DNA of 47,338 bases from Planctomycetota bacterium. Its GTDB lineage: Bacteria; Planctomycetota; Planctomycetia; Pirellulales; Pirellulaceae. Location: assembly GCA_027622275.1 (NCBI GenBank), contig JAQBZB010000033.1, positions 1-47,338 on the forward strand. Direction: 5' to 3'. Every line of letters starts with the position of its first letter. The stretch's first letter is position 1. The notes below the pieces were generated by a model. It worked only from the letters and a program-made list of their open reading frames with translations, had not been told where the DNA came from and did no database searches. This document shows positions 18,473-28,000 of the stretch, piece by piece. Position numbers and translations under genes: made by a program.

Positions 18473-18646
18473 CCCGGATTATTCATGAACCGGTCAACAT
18501 TCTTCAAAACGCACGTTTGCAAGAGGAGTTACGGCTATCTTGGCCGAAACGCCGCGCAAATCAGCCGCCACGCGCTAGCGTGCGGTTCTCTCAAAGTTCA
18601 CGAGAACCGCAGGCTATCGCCTGGCGGCTGATGAATAATCCGGGTT
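18471..18646. repeat. Inverted-repeat element B, full copy at the rsgA stop
   Basis: Perfect 16-bp inverted ends, AACCCGGATTATTCAT at 18471-18486 and its reverse complement at 18631-18646, bound a 176-bp element. The core 18512-18644 matches 17073-17205. Two of its first bases are part of the rsgA stop codon. It could form the 3' hairpin of the rsgA transcript. This explains most of the gene-free stretch 18473-18784; the remaining 138 bases show only a repeated GGTACCGCC and the start region of the next gene. Confidence 0.82.
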
Positions 18647-18784
18647 CCTGCTGCAATCGATTTGACTCGGCCAGATCGTGACGTAGATTTGCATTGACCC
18701 TCAATAATCTCGGTACCGCCGTTCTGGCATTGTTTGGTGACATTGGTACCGCCCTTCACGTGCTCGAACCTGGCAAGAGTTGCG

Positions 18785-20467
18785 ATGAACTCCTCGATTC
18801 CCCATGCTCTGCTTGTCGACGACACGCGCATGTTTCGGGCACTCGCTCGCCGTCGCCTGGAGGCATTCGGCATTGGTTGTGATGAGGCTGCGACGTGCGA
18901 GGAAGCGGAACGGCTGCTGAACACAAATGAATACGCGATTCTGGTCACGGAATTGCACTTGCCGGACCGTCACGCCTATCACATGGTGATCGACTTGTTG
19001 CGGCGACCGGTCCGACCGTTGATCGTGATTGTCACCGACATCCGTGAACCGCGGCTTGCGCAGCATCTGTTCGACGAAGGCGTGGACGAAATCTTCTTCA
19101 AGCCCGTGGATTATGCGTTGCTGGCTGCCAAGCTGAAGGTTCGGGCAACACGATGGCAAAGGCAGTCGAGCCCGGCACAGAGTCAATCGATGCGGGCAGC
19201 GAGTGCGAACGAATCTCGCCGCGAAGAAACAACGGTGACTTCGGAAGATCTTCAGACGAAGCTGCAACACTTGACGGGAATGCTCCCCCTTTCGACGACG
19301 GCCTTCGATGTCTTCAACGCGACGCGAGACAACGAATACGACACCGAGAAAATCGAACGAGTAATTGCCAAGGAATCTTCACTGGCTGTCGAACTGCTGC
19401 GACTCGCAAATGGCCCGGCTTACAATGCATCCATGGAGCGAATCACTTCCTTAGACAAAGCCATCGTCCGCGTTGGTCGCCGGAAGATTGGCGAGTTGGC
19501 ACTGGCCCACACGGCGAAAACCTGTCTGACGCAACGTGTTGTGCCCTGGTTAGACGTTGATCTATTGTGGCGACGCAGTATTGCTGCCTCGTCAGCCGCG
19601 GAACTGCTTACGAAGAAGAACCTTTCGGACCGCGATGACACCGTCGTGTTGGCAGCGCTCATGCACGGTCTGGGACGCGTGGTACTCGCGTCACTGTATC
19701 CGCAAGTCTACGAGGCACTATTGAGTAAATGCGAGGACACTCGCGAATCGCTGGACGACCTCGAAGAGCAATGTTTCCCGCTCAGCCCTGGACGAGTCAT
19801 GGCTCGTGTCTTGGAGCTATGGGGCTTGCCCGATTCGGTCTGGCGTCCGCTCGCTCATGCCGATACACCCGACTTGGACTTAGGCGGTCGACTTCTCAAT
19901 TCGGCTCTGGCCCTCGGAAATATGGCAACCGGGAACTGGCGGGACTTCGATCGCGTTACGCTTCCCGAAGCGACCGAAGCCATTACATCGGATGGTTTGG
20001 ATTCGATTCTGGCACAAGTCGTCGAACGGCAAGCGAGCGTGGCGAGGAACCCGTCACGTCAAGTGGAGGCAAAGAAACACGCTCTTATCCGTTACGCTCG
20101 AGTTACTCCCGCCATTCCGGATCTGCCTAGGTCGCTACTCGATTCATTCGGGACGGTCGACTCGATTCCACTCGATGCCCTGGAACAGACCGACCGAGTG
20201 GTAATTGACTGCCGCGAGGCAGCGCCTTACAGCTTAGCCCCCTTTGTATCGCAACGGTCGTTCGATCCCCGGCGGATCATCATTGCCGATCGCGCTGACG
20301 CCAGCGAGTTCCGGCGTTTTGGCCACGTCATCTCTTTCCCACTATCGTACGCGTCCCTGCGTCACGTATGTCTCGGAGCGACGCCCGAGAAACCTTCCGA
20401 GTCGCCAGTCGGTTACGCCGTCCCCTATCAAATGCCAACCGCAGCGACTTTCGACGCACAGCGGTAG
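18785..20467 (+). CDS. Receiver-like plus HDOD domain regulator
   Basis: A 560-residue cytoplasmic signalling protein. Residues 8-120 form a response-regulator receiver fold: acidic pair Asp12-Asp13, Lys106 in FFKPVD, but the phospho-acceptor place in ILVTELHLPD is Glu56, not Asp. Residues about 165-360 are an HDOD domain (LPLSTTAFDVFNATRDNEYD..., AIVRVGRRKIGELAL). The last 120 residues are not recognised. The ATG at 18785 is chosen because the receiver starts directly after it; a GTG at 18734 would add 17 residues unrelated to the fold. It may signal constitutively or through another input, because Glu can mimic phospho-Asp. HDOD proteins act in regulation of motility, virulence or cell cycle; no target can be named. 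It converges on the ornithine cyclodeaminase gene. Confidence 0.85.
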   Translation: MNSSIPHALLVDDTRMFRALARRRLEAFGIGCDEAATCEEAERLLNTNEYAILVTELHLPDRHAYHMVIDLLRRPVRPLIVIVTDIREPRLAQHLFDEGVDEIFFKPVDYALLAAKLKVRATRWQRQSSPAQSQSMRAASANESRREETTVTSEDLQTKLQHLTGMLPLSTTAFDVFNATRDNEYDTEKIERVIAKESSLAVELLRLANGPAYNASMERITSLDKAIVRVGRRKIGELALAHTAKTCLTQRVVPWLDVDLLWRRSIAASSAAELLTKKNLSDRDDTVVLAALMHGLGRVVLASLYPQVYEALLSKCEDTRESLDDLEEQCFPLSPGRVMARVLELWGLPDSVWRPLAHADTPDLDLGGRLLNSALALGNMATGNWRDFDRVTLPEATEAITSDGLDSILAQVVERQASVARNPSRQVEAKKHALIRYARVTPAIPDLPRSLLDSFGTVDSIPLDALEQTDRVVIDCREAAPYSLAPFVSQRSFDPRRIIIADRADASEFRRFGHVISFPLSYASLRHVCLGATPEKPSESPVGYAVPYQMPTAATFDAQR

Positions 20468-20475
20468 AGGCCCAG

Positions 20476-20558
20476 TAGGTCATTTCCGCCGGAAGTGACC
20501 TAAACAGGCACGCCGGTGTTCGCAGTTGCCGCAAGGTCTCGCTCGGCGAGCGAGACCT
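20476..20558. repeat. Two palindromes between convergent genes (family F)
   Basis: TAGGTCATTTCCG-loop-GGAAGTGACCTA spans 20476-20502, with one mismatch, and AGGTCTCGCT-loop-AGCGAGACCT spans 20534-20558. The outer halves share CAGTAGGTC and GACCTACTG, so the pair is itself framed by an inverted repeat. They lie between the HDOD gene (plus) and the ornithine cyclodeaminase-like gene (minus) and could serve as a two-way terminator or barrier. No T-run is seen after either stem. Confidence 0.75.
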
Positions 20559-20603
20559 ACTGTTCCAACAAAGCCCGGTGCAGGCGAACAGATTGGCGAA
20601 TCG

Positions 20604-21575
20604 TCAGATGTCAAGCGTCGAGCCAACACCTCGTTGCCTCGCAAGTTCAACGAGTCGGCCGCCGACAGCGACATCTTCAATCGCCATGCCCACCGACTTG
20701 AACAGAATAATGTCGCCAGCACCGCGACGGCCCGTCGTATCTCCCACCAAGACCTCGCAGAACCCATAAGCCGACCCCCACGAGAAGTCACCGGCTTCAA
20801 TCGCGCCGTTGAAGTCGCCGGCTTCGTGCTGACAACACTCGACGCTATCGCAAACGACGATGGCTGAACGCCGCACGGTCGTGACATCGATTTCGGCCTT
20901 GTGCTTCCAATTCGAACCGATCGCACAGACCAACGTGCCGGCGCTCAGCCACGCGCCGTCAAACACCGGCACTCGGCTCGTCGTTGCCGTGATGACAATC
21001 GGCAGCGACTCGACGGCGCGGCGAGGTTCAGCCACGGCAATGACTTCAATGCCGAGTTGCTCGGCCATCTTCTCGGCGAAAGAACTCCGGCGATCGGCAT
21101 TTCGGCTGTAAACGAATGCCCGCTTGATGGGGCACGTCGTGACGACCGCCTCAAGCTGGCTCTCGGCTTGCCAGCCGCTGCCGAACAATCCGACTTGCTC
21201 GGCGTCTGGATTCGCGAGTGATCTCGCGGCGATCCCGGTCACGGCACCGGTTCTCATCTGGCCCATCCGATCCGCTTCGATCAGTGCCACGAGATTGCCG
21301 GTCGACTGGTTGTACAAGCCGACGTGAAACTTGGCACCGGAGCTTGTCGTTGTGTATTGCTTCCAGCCCACGAGGCCCAGGTAATCGGCGGCGGCACTCA
21401 TCGAATGCAGGACGATTCCCTTTCCGTGAGCCCGCTGTCGCGGCACGTTGTGTGCTTGCCCGGCGGCAAGTTGGCGAAACGCCTCTTCAACGACTTCGAT
21501 TGTCGTTGGCATGTCGAGCAAGTGCTCCACATCGGCTTCACAAAGGTGCAGAACTGACATCGTTGGTAACTTCAT
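20604..21575 (-). CDS. Ornithine cyclodeaminase / mu-crystallin family protein
   Basis: A 323-residue NAD-dependent enzyme of the ornithine cyclodeaminase/mu-crystallin family. Features: an N-terminal lobe with VEEAFRQLAAGQ, a GLVGWKQYTTT segment (probable substrate Lys), RMGQMRTGAVTGIAA, the nucleotide-binding LFGSGWQAESQ, and a C-terminal GDII...VGMAIEDVA helix, all in the usual order and length. Members act on ornithine, alanine, ketimines or other imino or amino acids, so the substrate is not fixed. It starts at the ATG at 21575 and lies 87 bases after xylB, separated by a strong hairpin (21587-21652). Confidence 0.88.
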   Translation of the reverse strand: MKLPTMSVLHLCEADVEHLLDMPTTIEVVEEAFRQLAAGQAHNVPRQRAHGKGIVLHSMSAAADYLGLVGWKQYTTTSSGAKFHVGLYNQSTGNLVALIEADRMGQMRTGAVTGIAARSLANPDAEQVGLFGSGWQAESQLEAVVTTCPIKRAFVYSRNADRRSSFAEKMAEQLGIEVIAVAEPRRAVESLPIVITATTSRVPVFDGAWLSAGTLVCAIGSNWKHKAEIDVTTVRRSAIVVCDSVECCQHEAGDFNGAIEAGDFSWGSAYGFCEVLVGDTTGRRGAGDIILFKSVGMAIEDVAVGGRLVELARQRGVGSTLDI

Positions 21576-21586
21576 GTTAGTAGTTC

Positions 21587-21652
21587 GTTTAACGGCAAGC
21601 CGAAGGCGTCAGCGGCAGTAACCAAGCCGACGCCTTCGGCTTGCCGTTAAAC
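21587..21652. repeat. Palindromic repeat family E between xylB and the cyclodeaminase gene
   Basis: Perfect 24-bp arms, 21587-21610 and 21629-21652, begin GTTTAACGGCAAGCCGAAGG. In the minus-strand direction it follows the xylB stop by 10 bases and comes 11 bases before the next start codon, so it could form a hairpin in an operon spacer. No T-run follows. Confidence 0.9.
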
Positions 21653-21662
21653 GACTGCTTGA

Positions 21663-23180
21663 CTAGGAGAGCGCGCTGATTCGCTTGAAGTCGCCTTTGA
21701 GGGATTGATACAAGCCTTGATAGATGGGGAAGCCGTTGTCGTAGGATCGCTTGGCCTTGCGATCGACGGTCGTTTCGGAGGCGAGGGCGATGGTGGCCCC
21801 GCATGCTTCTTCGACGTTCTTGTACTCGCCAGCCCCCACGGCGGCCAGCAGCGCGACGCCGAACGCCGGGCCTTGCTCGGCCTTGAGCGTGACCACCTTC
21901 TTGCCGAACAGATCCGCTTGCAGCTGTCGCCACAACGCGCTCTTCGCTCCCCCGCCAGACGCACGGATCTGCCGCACCGGTACTCCCATCTCTGCGATGA
22001 TCGCGAGGCTGTCTCGCATCGCGTAAGTGACCCCCTCCATGATGGCTCGCGCAAGATGACCGCGAGTGTGCTTCAGCGTCAGACCGACGAAGCAGCCGCG
22101 GGCGTCGGGATCGGCGTGAGGCGTCCGCTCGCCTGCGAGATACGGCAGGAAGAACAAGCCTTCGCTGCCCGCCGCGACGGCAGCCGCCTCGCGAGTCAGG
22201 ACTTCATACGGATCAGTCTTGCCCCGCGCGAGTTCGGCACAGAGTTGCTCGGTGAACCATTGCAACGCACCTCCGGCGGTCAGGCTGACACCCATCATGT
22301 GCCACTTGCCGCGGACGGCGTGACAGAAAGTATGCAGTCGCCCTAGCGGGTCGATTTCAACTTCGTCACTGTGGACGAACATGACCCCGGAGGTGCCGAT
22401 CGACGTCGAGAGAATGCCGCTCTTCACGACGCCGGTGCCAACCGCGTTCGCCGCACAATCGCCCGCGCCGCCAACCACTACACAATCCGTGGTGAGTCCG
22501 AGCAACTTCGCTGCTGGGGGTGTCAGCTTCCCGGTCACCTCTTCCGATTCGTAGCACTTCGCGAATAGATTGGCATCTAATTCGAGCTTGGAGAGGAGCG
22601 GCTTCGACCAATCGCGTTTCTTCACATCCAACAGCAACATACCGCTCGCATCGCTCACGTCGGTCGCAAACTCGCCGGTCAGTCGCCGGCGAATATCGTC
22701 CTTGGGGAGCAACACTTTGGTCGTCTTTTCAAAGTTCTTGGGCTCGTTGTTACGCAGCCAGAGGATCTTTGGAGCCGTAAAGCCGGTCAACGCGGGGTTC
22801 GCGACCATCTTGATCAGCTTGTCGCGGCCACCGGCTCGTTTCTCGATCTCCGCACATTCAGCCGCGGTTCGTTGGTCGTTCCAGAGCAGCGCACGCCGCA
22901 CGACGTTATTGTTCCTGTCGAGAAACACCGAACCGTGCATCTGGCCGGAAAGTCCAATCGCTTTCACTTCGGCGGGCTTGACCTTAGCTCGCTGTACCGT
23001 CGCGCGAACCGTGTTGACCGTGGCCTGCCACCAGTCCTCCGGGTCCTGTTCGCTCCACAGCGGCTTCGGATGATGCAGTGGATAGCCCTCACTGGCTTCG
23101 CCGAGAATCTTGCCGCCAGCGTCAATCAAGATCGTCTTGGTCCCGGACGTGCCGATATCGATACCGAGATAATAGCTCAT
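21663..23180 (-). CDS. xylB: Xylulokinase
   Basis: A 505-residue FGGY-family carbohydrate kinase that phosphorylates D-xylulose to xylulose 5-phosphate. The start ATG at 23180 is supported by AGGAG eight bases before it and by the immediate family N-terminus [14 protein letters not shown]. Other signatures: IGLSGQMHG near residue 76-82, [20 protein letters not shown] with the likely catalytic Asp, STSIGTSGV, and the late [19 protein letters not shown]. An in-frame upstream ATG at 23315 would add 45 residues that lie in the repeat region and do not fit the family. It diverges from the lipoprotein gene across 287 bases. Confidence 0.93.
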   Translation of the reverse strand: MSYYLGIDIGTSGTKTILIDAGGKILGEASEGYPLHHPKPLWSEQDPEDWWQATVNTVRATVQRAKVKPAEVKAIGLSGQMHGSVFLDRNNNVVRRALLWNDQRTAAECAEIEKRAGGRDKLIKMVANPALTGFTAPKILWLRNNEPKNFEKTTKVLLPKDDIRRRLTGEFATDVSDASGMLLLDVKKRDWSKPLLSKLELDANLFAKCYESEEVTGKLTPPAAKLLGLTTDCVVVGGAGDCAANAVGTGVVKSGILSTSIGTSGVMFVHSDEVEIDPLGRLHTFCHAVRGKWHMMGVSLTAGGALQWFTEQLCAELARGKTDPYEVLTREAAAVAAGSEGLFFLPYLAGERTPHADPDARGCFVGLTLKHTRGHLARAIMEGVTYAMRDSLAIIAEMGVPVRQIRASGGGAKSALWRQLQADLFGKKVVTLKAEQGPAFGVALLAAVGAGEYKNVEEACGATIALASETTVDRKAKRSYDNGFPIYQGLYQSLKGDFKRISALS

Positions 23181-23296
23181 GCATTTGCTCCTGGAGAAAA
23201 GTCCGCGACGATTGTACCCCCCGCCGCGCAGAGGTCGCAACAGGCCGATTGACCATACACCTTCATGATGCTTACCATGCGAAGGATCGATCGTCG

Positions 23297-23403
23297 TTGT
23301 TCGCTCCGCGAACAAACGTCTTTTCGCGCAGCGAAATCAGCCGGTACGCGCTAGCGTCCGGTTCCCGCGGGGAAACCGCGGGCTAGCGCCCAGCGGCTGA
23401 TTT
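23297..23403. repeat. Palindrome cluster between xylB and the binding protein
   Basis: Three inverted repeats lie in the 287-base region between divergent genes: TTGTTCGC-loop-GCGAACAA (23297-23315), TTTTCGC-loop-GCGAAA (23321-23336), and a core related to element B with AATCAGCCG and CGGCTGATT arms around ACGCGCTAGCG (23335-23403). I could not place promoters with confidence. Confidence 0.75.
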
Positions 23404-23467
23404 TGTCACAGCCTCGGAGCGAAAAGCGACACTGGCACTCCGCTCTACATTCGATCGCGAGTGAATA

Positions 23468-24937
23468 ATGTCTTGCCGAAAACCCGTATCCCATCCGCAG
23501 GCCGCATGGTTCGCGGCATGCCTCTTGTTGTTAGTTGCCTTGGTGGCTGGTGGCTGCAAGACAGAGCAGGGCAATTCGCTTTCACCAGACGCGGCCGCGG
23601 AGTTGCCGTTGCGGGTGTTAGTCGTCGACGACGAGCCGCTTGCCAATGCGGTCAAGCTCGCCTGGGATTCACGCGTCGGCGGAAGCACGAAAGTCACCAC
23701 AACTACCGCCGCCGAGTTGCTCGCAACACAGCGGAAGCGGCTGAACGCCGATGTGATTCTCTATCCCAGCTATCTGCTCGGAGAACTGGCCGAAGGCGAT
23801 TTGATCGAGCCACTCGACTCGGAGGATACCGCGGACCCGGTCTTCGATCGGCAGGGGCTTTTCGAATTGATTCGCCTGCGTGAAATCACTTGGGGGAGCA
23901 AGGTCTACGCAGTGCCGCTGGGGTCGCCGCAGTTCACGCTGCTGTACCGCAAAGACATTTTCGACAAGCTACAACTCAAACCGCCAACGACCTGGGAGGA
24001 ATACCAGATTCTTGCCAAGCAGTTGTCCGACCGTTCGGCCGTCGGAGACCTCGCTTCACCGGGCAACGAGGCGTGGATTGGAGCTGTTGAGCCGTTGGCG
24101 CAAGACTGGGCCGGCCCGATGTTTCTCGCTCGTGCGGCAACCTACGCGCGGCATCGCAATCAGTACTCGACGCTGTTCGACTTCAACTCGATGGAGGCGC
24201 TGATCGCCAGCCCGCCATTCGAGCGTGCTATGGAGGAACTCGCCGCCATCGCCGCGGATAATTCCGATGCGAGACACACTCCCGAATCGGCAAGGCGCAT
24301 GTTCCTGTCCGGCAATTGTGCGATGGCGATCACTTGGCCCAGCCGCGGCGGCGACGTGTCGCCCGAATCAACGACCGACCGCGATGACTGGATCGGTGTT
24401 GCGGAGTTGCCTGGTTCGCCCGCGGTCTACAATGTTTCGACGCAATCTTGGGAGCAGCGTGCTGCCGACGAGAATCTGCGTGTACCACTGATCGCCATCG
24501 ACGGGCGGCTTGGCTCGGTCACGACCGACTGCCGACGCAAAAAGCAAGCCCTTGGCATGTTGTTCATGATATCCGGCGACGAACTAGGGACTGCGATTGG
24601 CTCAGCCAGTTCGCATACGACGCTGTTTCGCGAGAGTCAACTCGGTAAGGCGAGCGATTGGGTTGATCGAGAATGTGAAGGTGCCCCGGCGCGTCAGTAT
24701 GGTGAAGTCATTCTCGCAACTCAGAATAGTGCCGCTTGGCTCGATGCGATTCGGATTCCGGGTCGGAGCGAATATATCGCCGCCCTCGAACGAGCGGTGA
24801 ACTCGGTCGTCGCCGCCGAAGCGACACCGCCCGAGGCCTTGAAGGAAGCGGCTGCGGAATGGAACAAGATCACCGATTCAATCGGCCGCGAGTCTCAACA
24901 ACGCGCCTACATGCGAAGCCTTGGGCTCGATCCATAA
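23468..24937 (+). CDS. Lipoprotein extracellular solute-binding protein (family 1-like)
   Basis: A 489-residue lipoprotein: hydrophobic signal segment with lipobox VAGGC, giving lipid attachment at Cys30. The rest resembles ABC-type family 1 sugar-binding proteins: LRVLVVDDEPLAN opening strand, a VYAVPLGSPQFTLLYRKDIFDKLQLKPPTTWEEYQILAKQL segment which is very typical, and a later FLSGNCAMAITWPSRGG strand. The mature protein faces the periplasm. No permease or ATPase is adjacent on either side, but divergent xylB suggests a pentose or related sugar. The ATG at 23468 lies just after GAATA with no clear ribosome site. Confidence 0.85.
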   Translation: MSCRKPVSHPQAAWFAACLLLLVALVAGGCKTEQGNSLSPDAAAELPLRVLVVDDEPLANAVKLAWDSRVGGSTKVTTTTAAELLATQRKRLNADVILYPSYLLGELAEGDLIEPLDSEDTADPVFDRQGLFELIRLREITWGSKVYAVPLGSPQFTLLYRKDIFDKLQLKPPTTWEEYQILAKQLSDRSAVGDLASPGNEAWIGAVEPLAQDWAGPMFLARAATYARHRNQYSTLFDFNSMEALIASPPFERAMEELAAIAADNSDARHTPESARRMFLSGNCAMAITWPSRGGDVSPESTTDRDDWIGVAELPGSPAVYNVSTQSWEQRAADENLRVPLIAIDGRLGSVTTDCRRKKQALGMLFMISGDELGTAIGSASSHTTLFRESQLGKASDWVDRECEGAPARQYGEVILATQNSAAWLDAIRIPGRSEYIAALERAVNSVVAAEATPPEALKEAAAEWNKITDSIGRESQQRAYMRSLGLDP

Positions 24938-25048
24938 CAAATCACGCGGGTCGTGAATGGTCGCTCGTTTGGAGCCGCGAGTGTGAGAGCACCTTGGAGG
25001 TCCTAGCTGGCGGATCGATTGCTGAACATGAGAGATACTGGTAGGTCG

Positions 25049-28000
25049 TTAAAGACTGGACTCGGCGATGAGCGTGTCTTGGGCGAGCAGTTCCAGCAAT
25101 TGCGAAAACTCGTCATCCCATTCGGCCACGCTCGCGGATCGCCGTTGAGCCGTCAGCAAGAATCGCATCGAGTGTGTGCGCGCTGTCAAGAAAGAGTCGT
25201 CCATGCCACTTTCCGGCACGACGCTCAGACTCGCAAGCAATCGCGAGTCATGAATCTTCGCGGCGAGATTGAGCTCGCCGTCCACGCGGCCAAACAACAA
25301 CGGAAGAGACGGAACAACGGGAGCAATTCCTGAGTATCTCAGTTCTGGTCGCTCCTCTTCCCCTTCTGCCACGCGGCCTGGTTTGTTCAAGAAGTTGACC
25401 ACAACCAAGGCATCAAGGGGAGAAACATGCCGGTCACCCGTGGAATCGACATAGAACTCCGGAACTTTGTCCGTCGAATTCGGCGTAGCCAGCGGCCCCG
25501 GGCCCTTGGTGTTCAAAGTGTTGACGATCACCAGCGCGTCGAGAGGAGATACCTTCCCGTCCCGATTGGAATCGAGCGGATTCAGCGGGTTCTGCCACGC
25601 CTTTGTATTCACGACCGAGATGACTGCGACGTTTTGTGTCAGGACGTGCGTGTATTGGCCATTAATGAATTGAGGCCGCTCGGCTTTCCATCCAGCGCCG
25701 TAGCTGACCACATCGCCCTCATCGTGCCGCACGAGCAGCGCATCCGAAGTCGGCGAAAGGTTGACGACGCTGTTGAAATCCAAGGTCAGGGCGTTGTCAC
25801 CGCTGCCGCGGATGTCGAGAACTTCGAGTCCGGTCAGTCGGTTGCTCGCGAGTCCAGGTAATCGCAAGTCGATGTTAGCTCCAGTCAGCCGCAGCGTGTC
25901 GGTGCCGGCGGCACCGTCGATGCGGCGGAATTTGGCGGTGCCGATCGATAGCACGTCGTCGCCCGCGGTTCCGATCAGAGACAGCGGGTCTGCCGACTGC
26001 GATGCATCGAGCGTGTTGTTGCCGCCCTGGCCGTTGATGTCTACTGCAAAGGAAAGCTCGCCGCCAACGGGCCCCGCGTCAAGTGAATTCACGCGTGTGA
26101 TGTCGTCGCCTTGACCCGTGTAAACCGTCAGCGATGCGGCAGGGTTGAGGAAATCGACCGTCTCGCTCGACGCGACGCTGGAGATTCGCGAGACGCTGTT
26201 GCCGGATACGTCGTCGTCGCCGAGGTTAATCTCGTTGCTGAGACCGAGGAACGTGAAGAAGCGGTCAACTGCTTGGATGTGGTCGATGATCGGCTCCAAG
26301 CCGGTGTAGGCGATCACCGTGCCGTCGATCTCGACCTGGCCGTCGCTACGATTCTCGAAGACGTGCGTGACGGACTGAGCCACGCCCTGCACGATCCGCA
26401 ACGTATCAAATCCGGCCGCACCGCCCGCGTACCGCACTCCACCTCCCGGCACCGGATTGCCGCCGGAGAAATCGACGGTCAACGTATCGTCGATGTCATC
26501 CGCCCCCGTCACGATCACGGTCATGTTATCAACCAGCGGCTGCCGAGCCACTTCGACGCCGTTGCTCTCCAGCACCAGTTCAAACACGTTCTCTCTGCGG
26601 AGCGTGAGTTCGTTCGCTGTCGTGATGGTGGGAGCCTGGAAGATCAAGAATTCGGCGACGGTTGCTTCGGTCGAGACCCGCACGGTCGCTCCGCCTTGAA
26701 GGAAGATGTCGAAAGGTAAGCCGTCGATGACTTCGCGGCCCTCGTAGCTCCAGCCGGAACCGAGGGAAACCGTATCGATGGTGGTCGCCAGCACCTCAAG
26801 CTTGGCTGCGTCCCCGGTAATATTCAACACGCTGGCCAGGTCGAGCGTCAGAACGTTGCGGCCGCTGGTGGTGAGATCGATGATCTCCACTTCACGGAAT
26901 TGATGGGGACTCTGAGCCACGTTGATGGCAGCGCTGCTGCGGGTGAAGACCAGTCGGTCGATCCCCGGCCCGCCGTCGGCCGCTTGGAATAGCGGGCCGG
27001 CGACCGTCAGCGTGTCATCACCGTCATTCCCGCGAAGGATGTCGTTCCCGCCGTTACCCGAGAGGATGTCATCGCCATCACCACCGTCAAGCCGGTCGTC
27101 GTATGGAGTACCGACGATGGTGTCGTTTCCTTGGCCACCGTAGGCCGATGCTGGCAGACGTGATTCATCCAGGCGGATGATGTCGTTGCCATCACGGCCC
27201 TCGAAGTGGAGGGACGCGGCGAACGTCGGATCAAGTGAAACGATTTCCAGAAAGTCGTCCAAGGAACCACCGATGATCGCGAGTGAAGTCGTGGGATTAG
27301 CAAAGCTGATGAATTGGAATCTCTGCAGCAACGTCGGTTGTTCACACGAGCGACCAATCGTGCAATACGAAATCAAGGACTGCCCCAAGATGTCACCGTC
27401 GATTCCCACCACACCGGGAATGATGGAGCGATCGTCGTCAAGTACACTCACGATACTACTTAGCGAAAACTCGAATGTGCGATTGGTCGCTTGCGTGTTG
27501 TCGATGACTGGTTCCACTCCGGTGTAGCGGACAATCGAACGATCGAAATCGACCGTCCCTGAGAATCCGTTCGGAGCAAAGAATCCACTTGCCAGATTAC
27601 TTGTGGCACTATGCGTCACGACTCCAAATGCGTCGGATGACAATTGATCCCGGAATTCCAGCTTGTCCCGCGTGACTTCGGCACCACCGTGGAAAGTCAG
27701 GCCGCCGACCGGGATGAAGTCTCCGTTGCGGAAGTTGACAATCAACTCGTCATCCTCGTTCGAGCCGACAATGACTAGGCTGGGCAGTGTGCCGAATGGT
27801 GCGCGAAAGACGTCCTGACGACCGGCTTCGCGCACGACAATTTTTCCCGTATCGAGGATCGCTTCGAATGTGCCGCCGCGATTCTGATCGGATAGACGGA
27901 TGGCGATTGGGACTTCGGCGGCGATCATGAGTTCCGCCGACGGGAACTTCATGTGCTGAAAAACGTTGAAGGACGTGCCGCCGATCCGTTGGGTTTCCCG

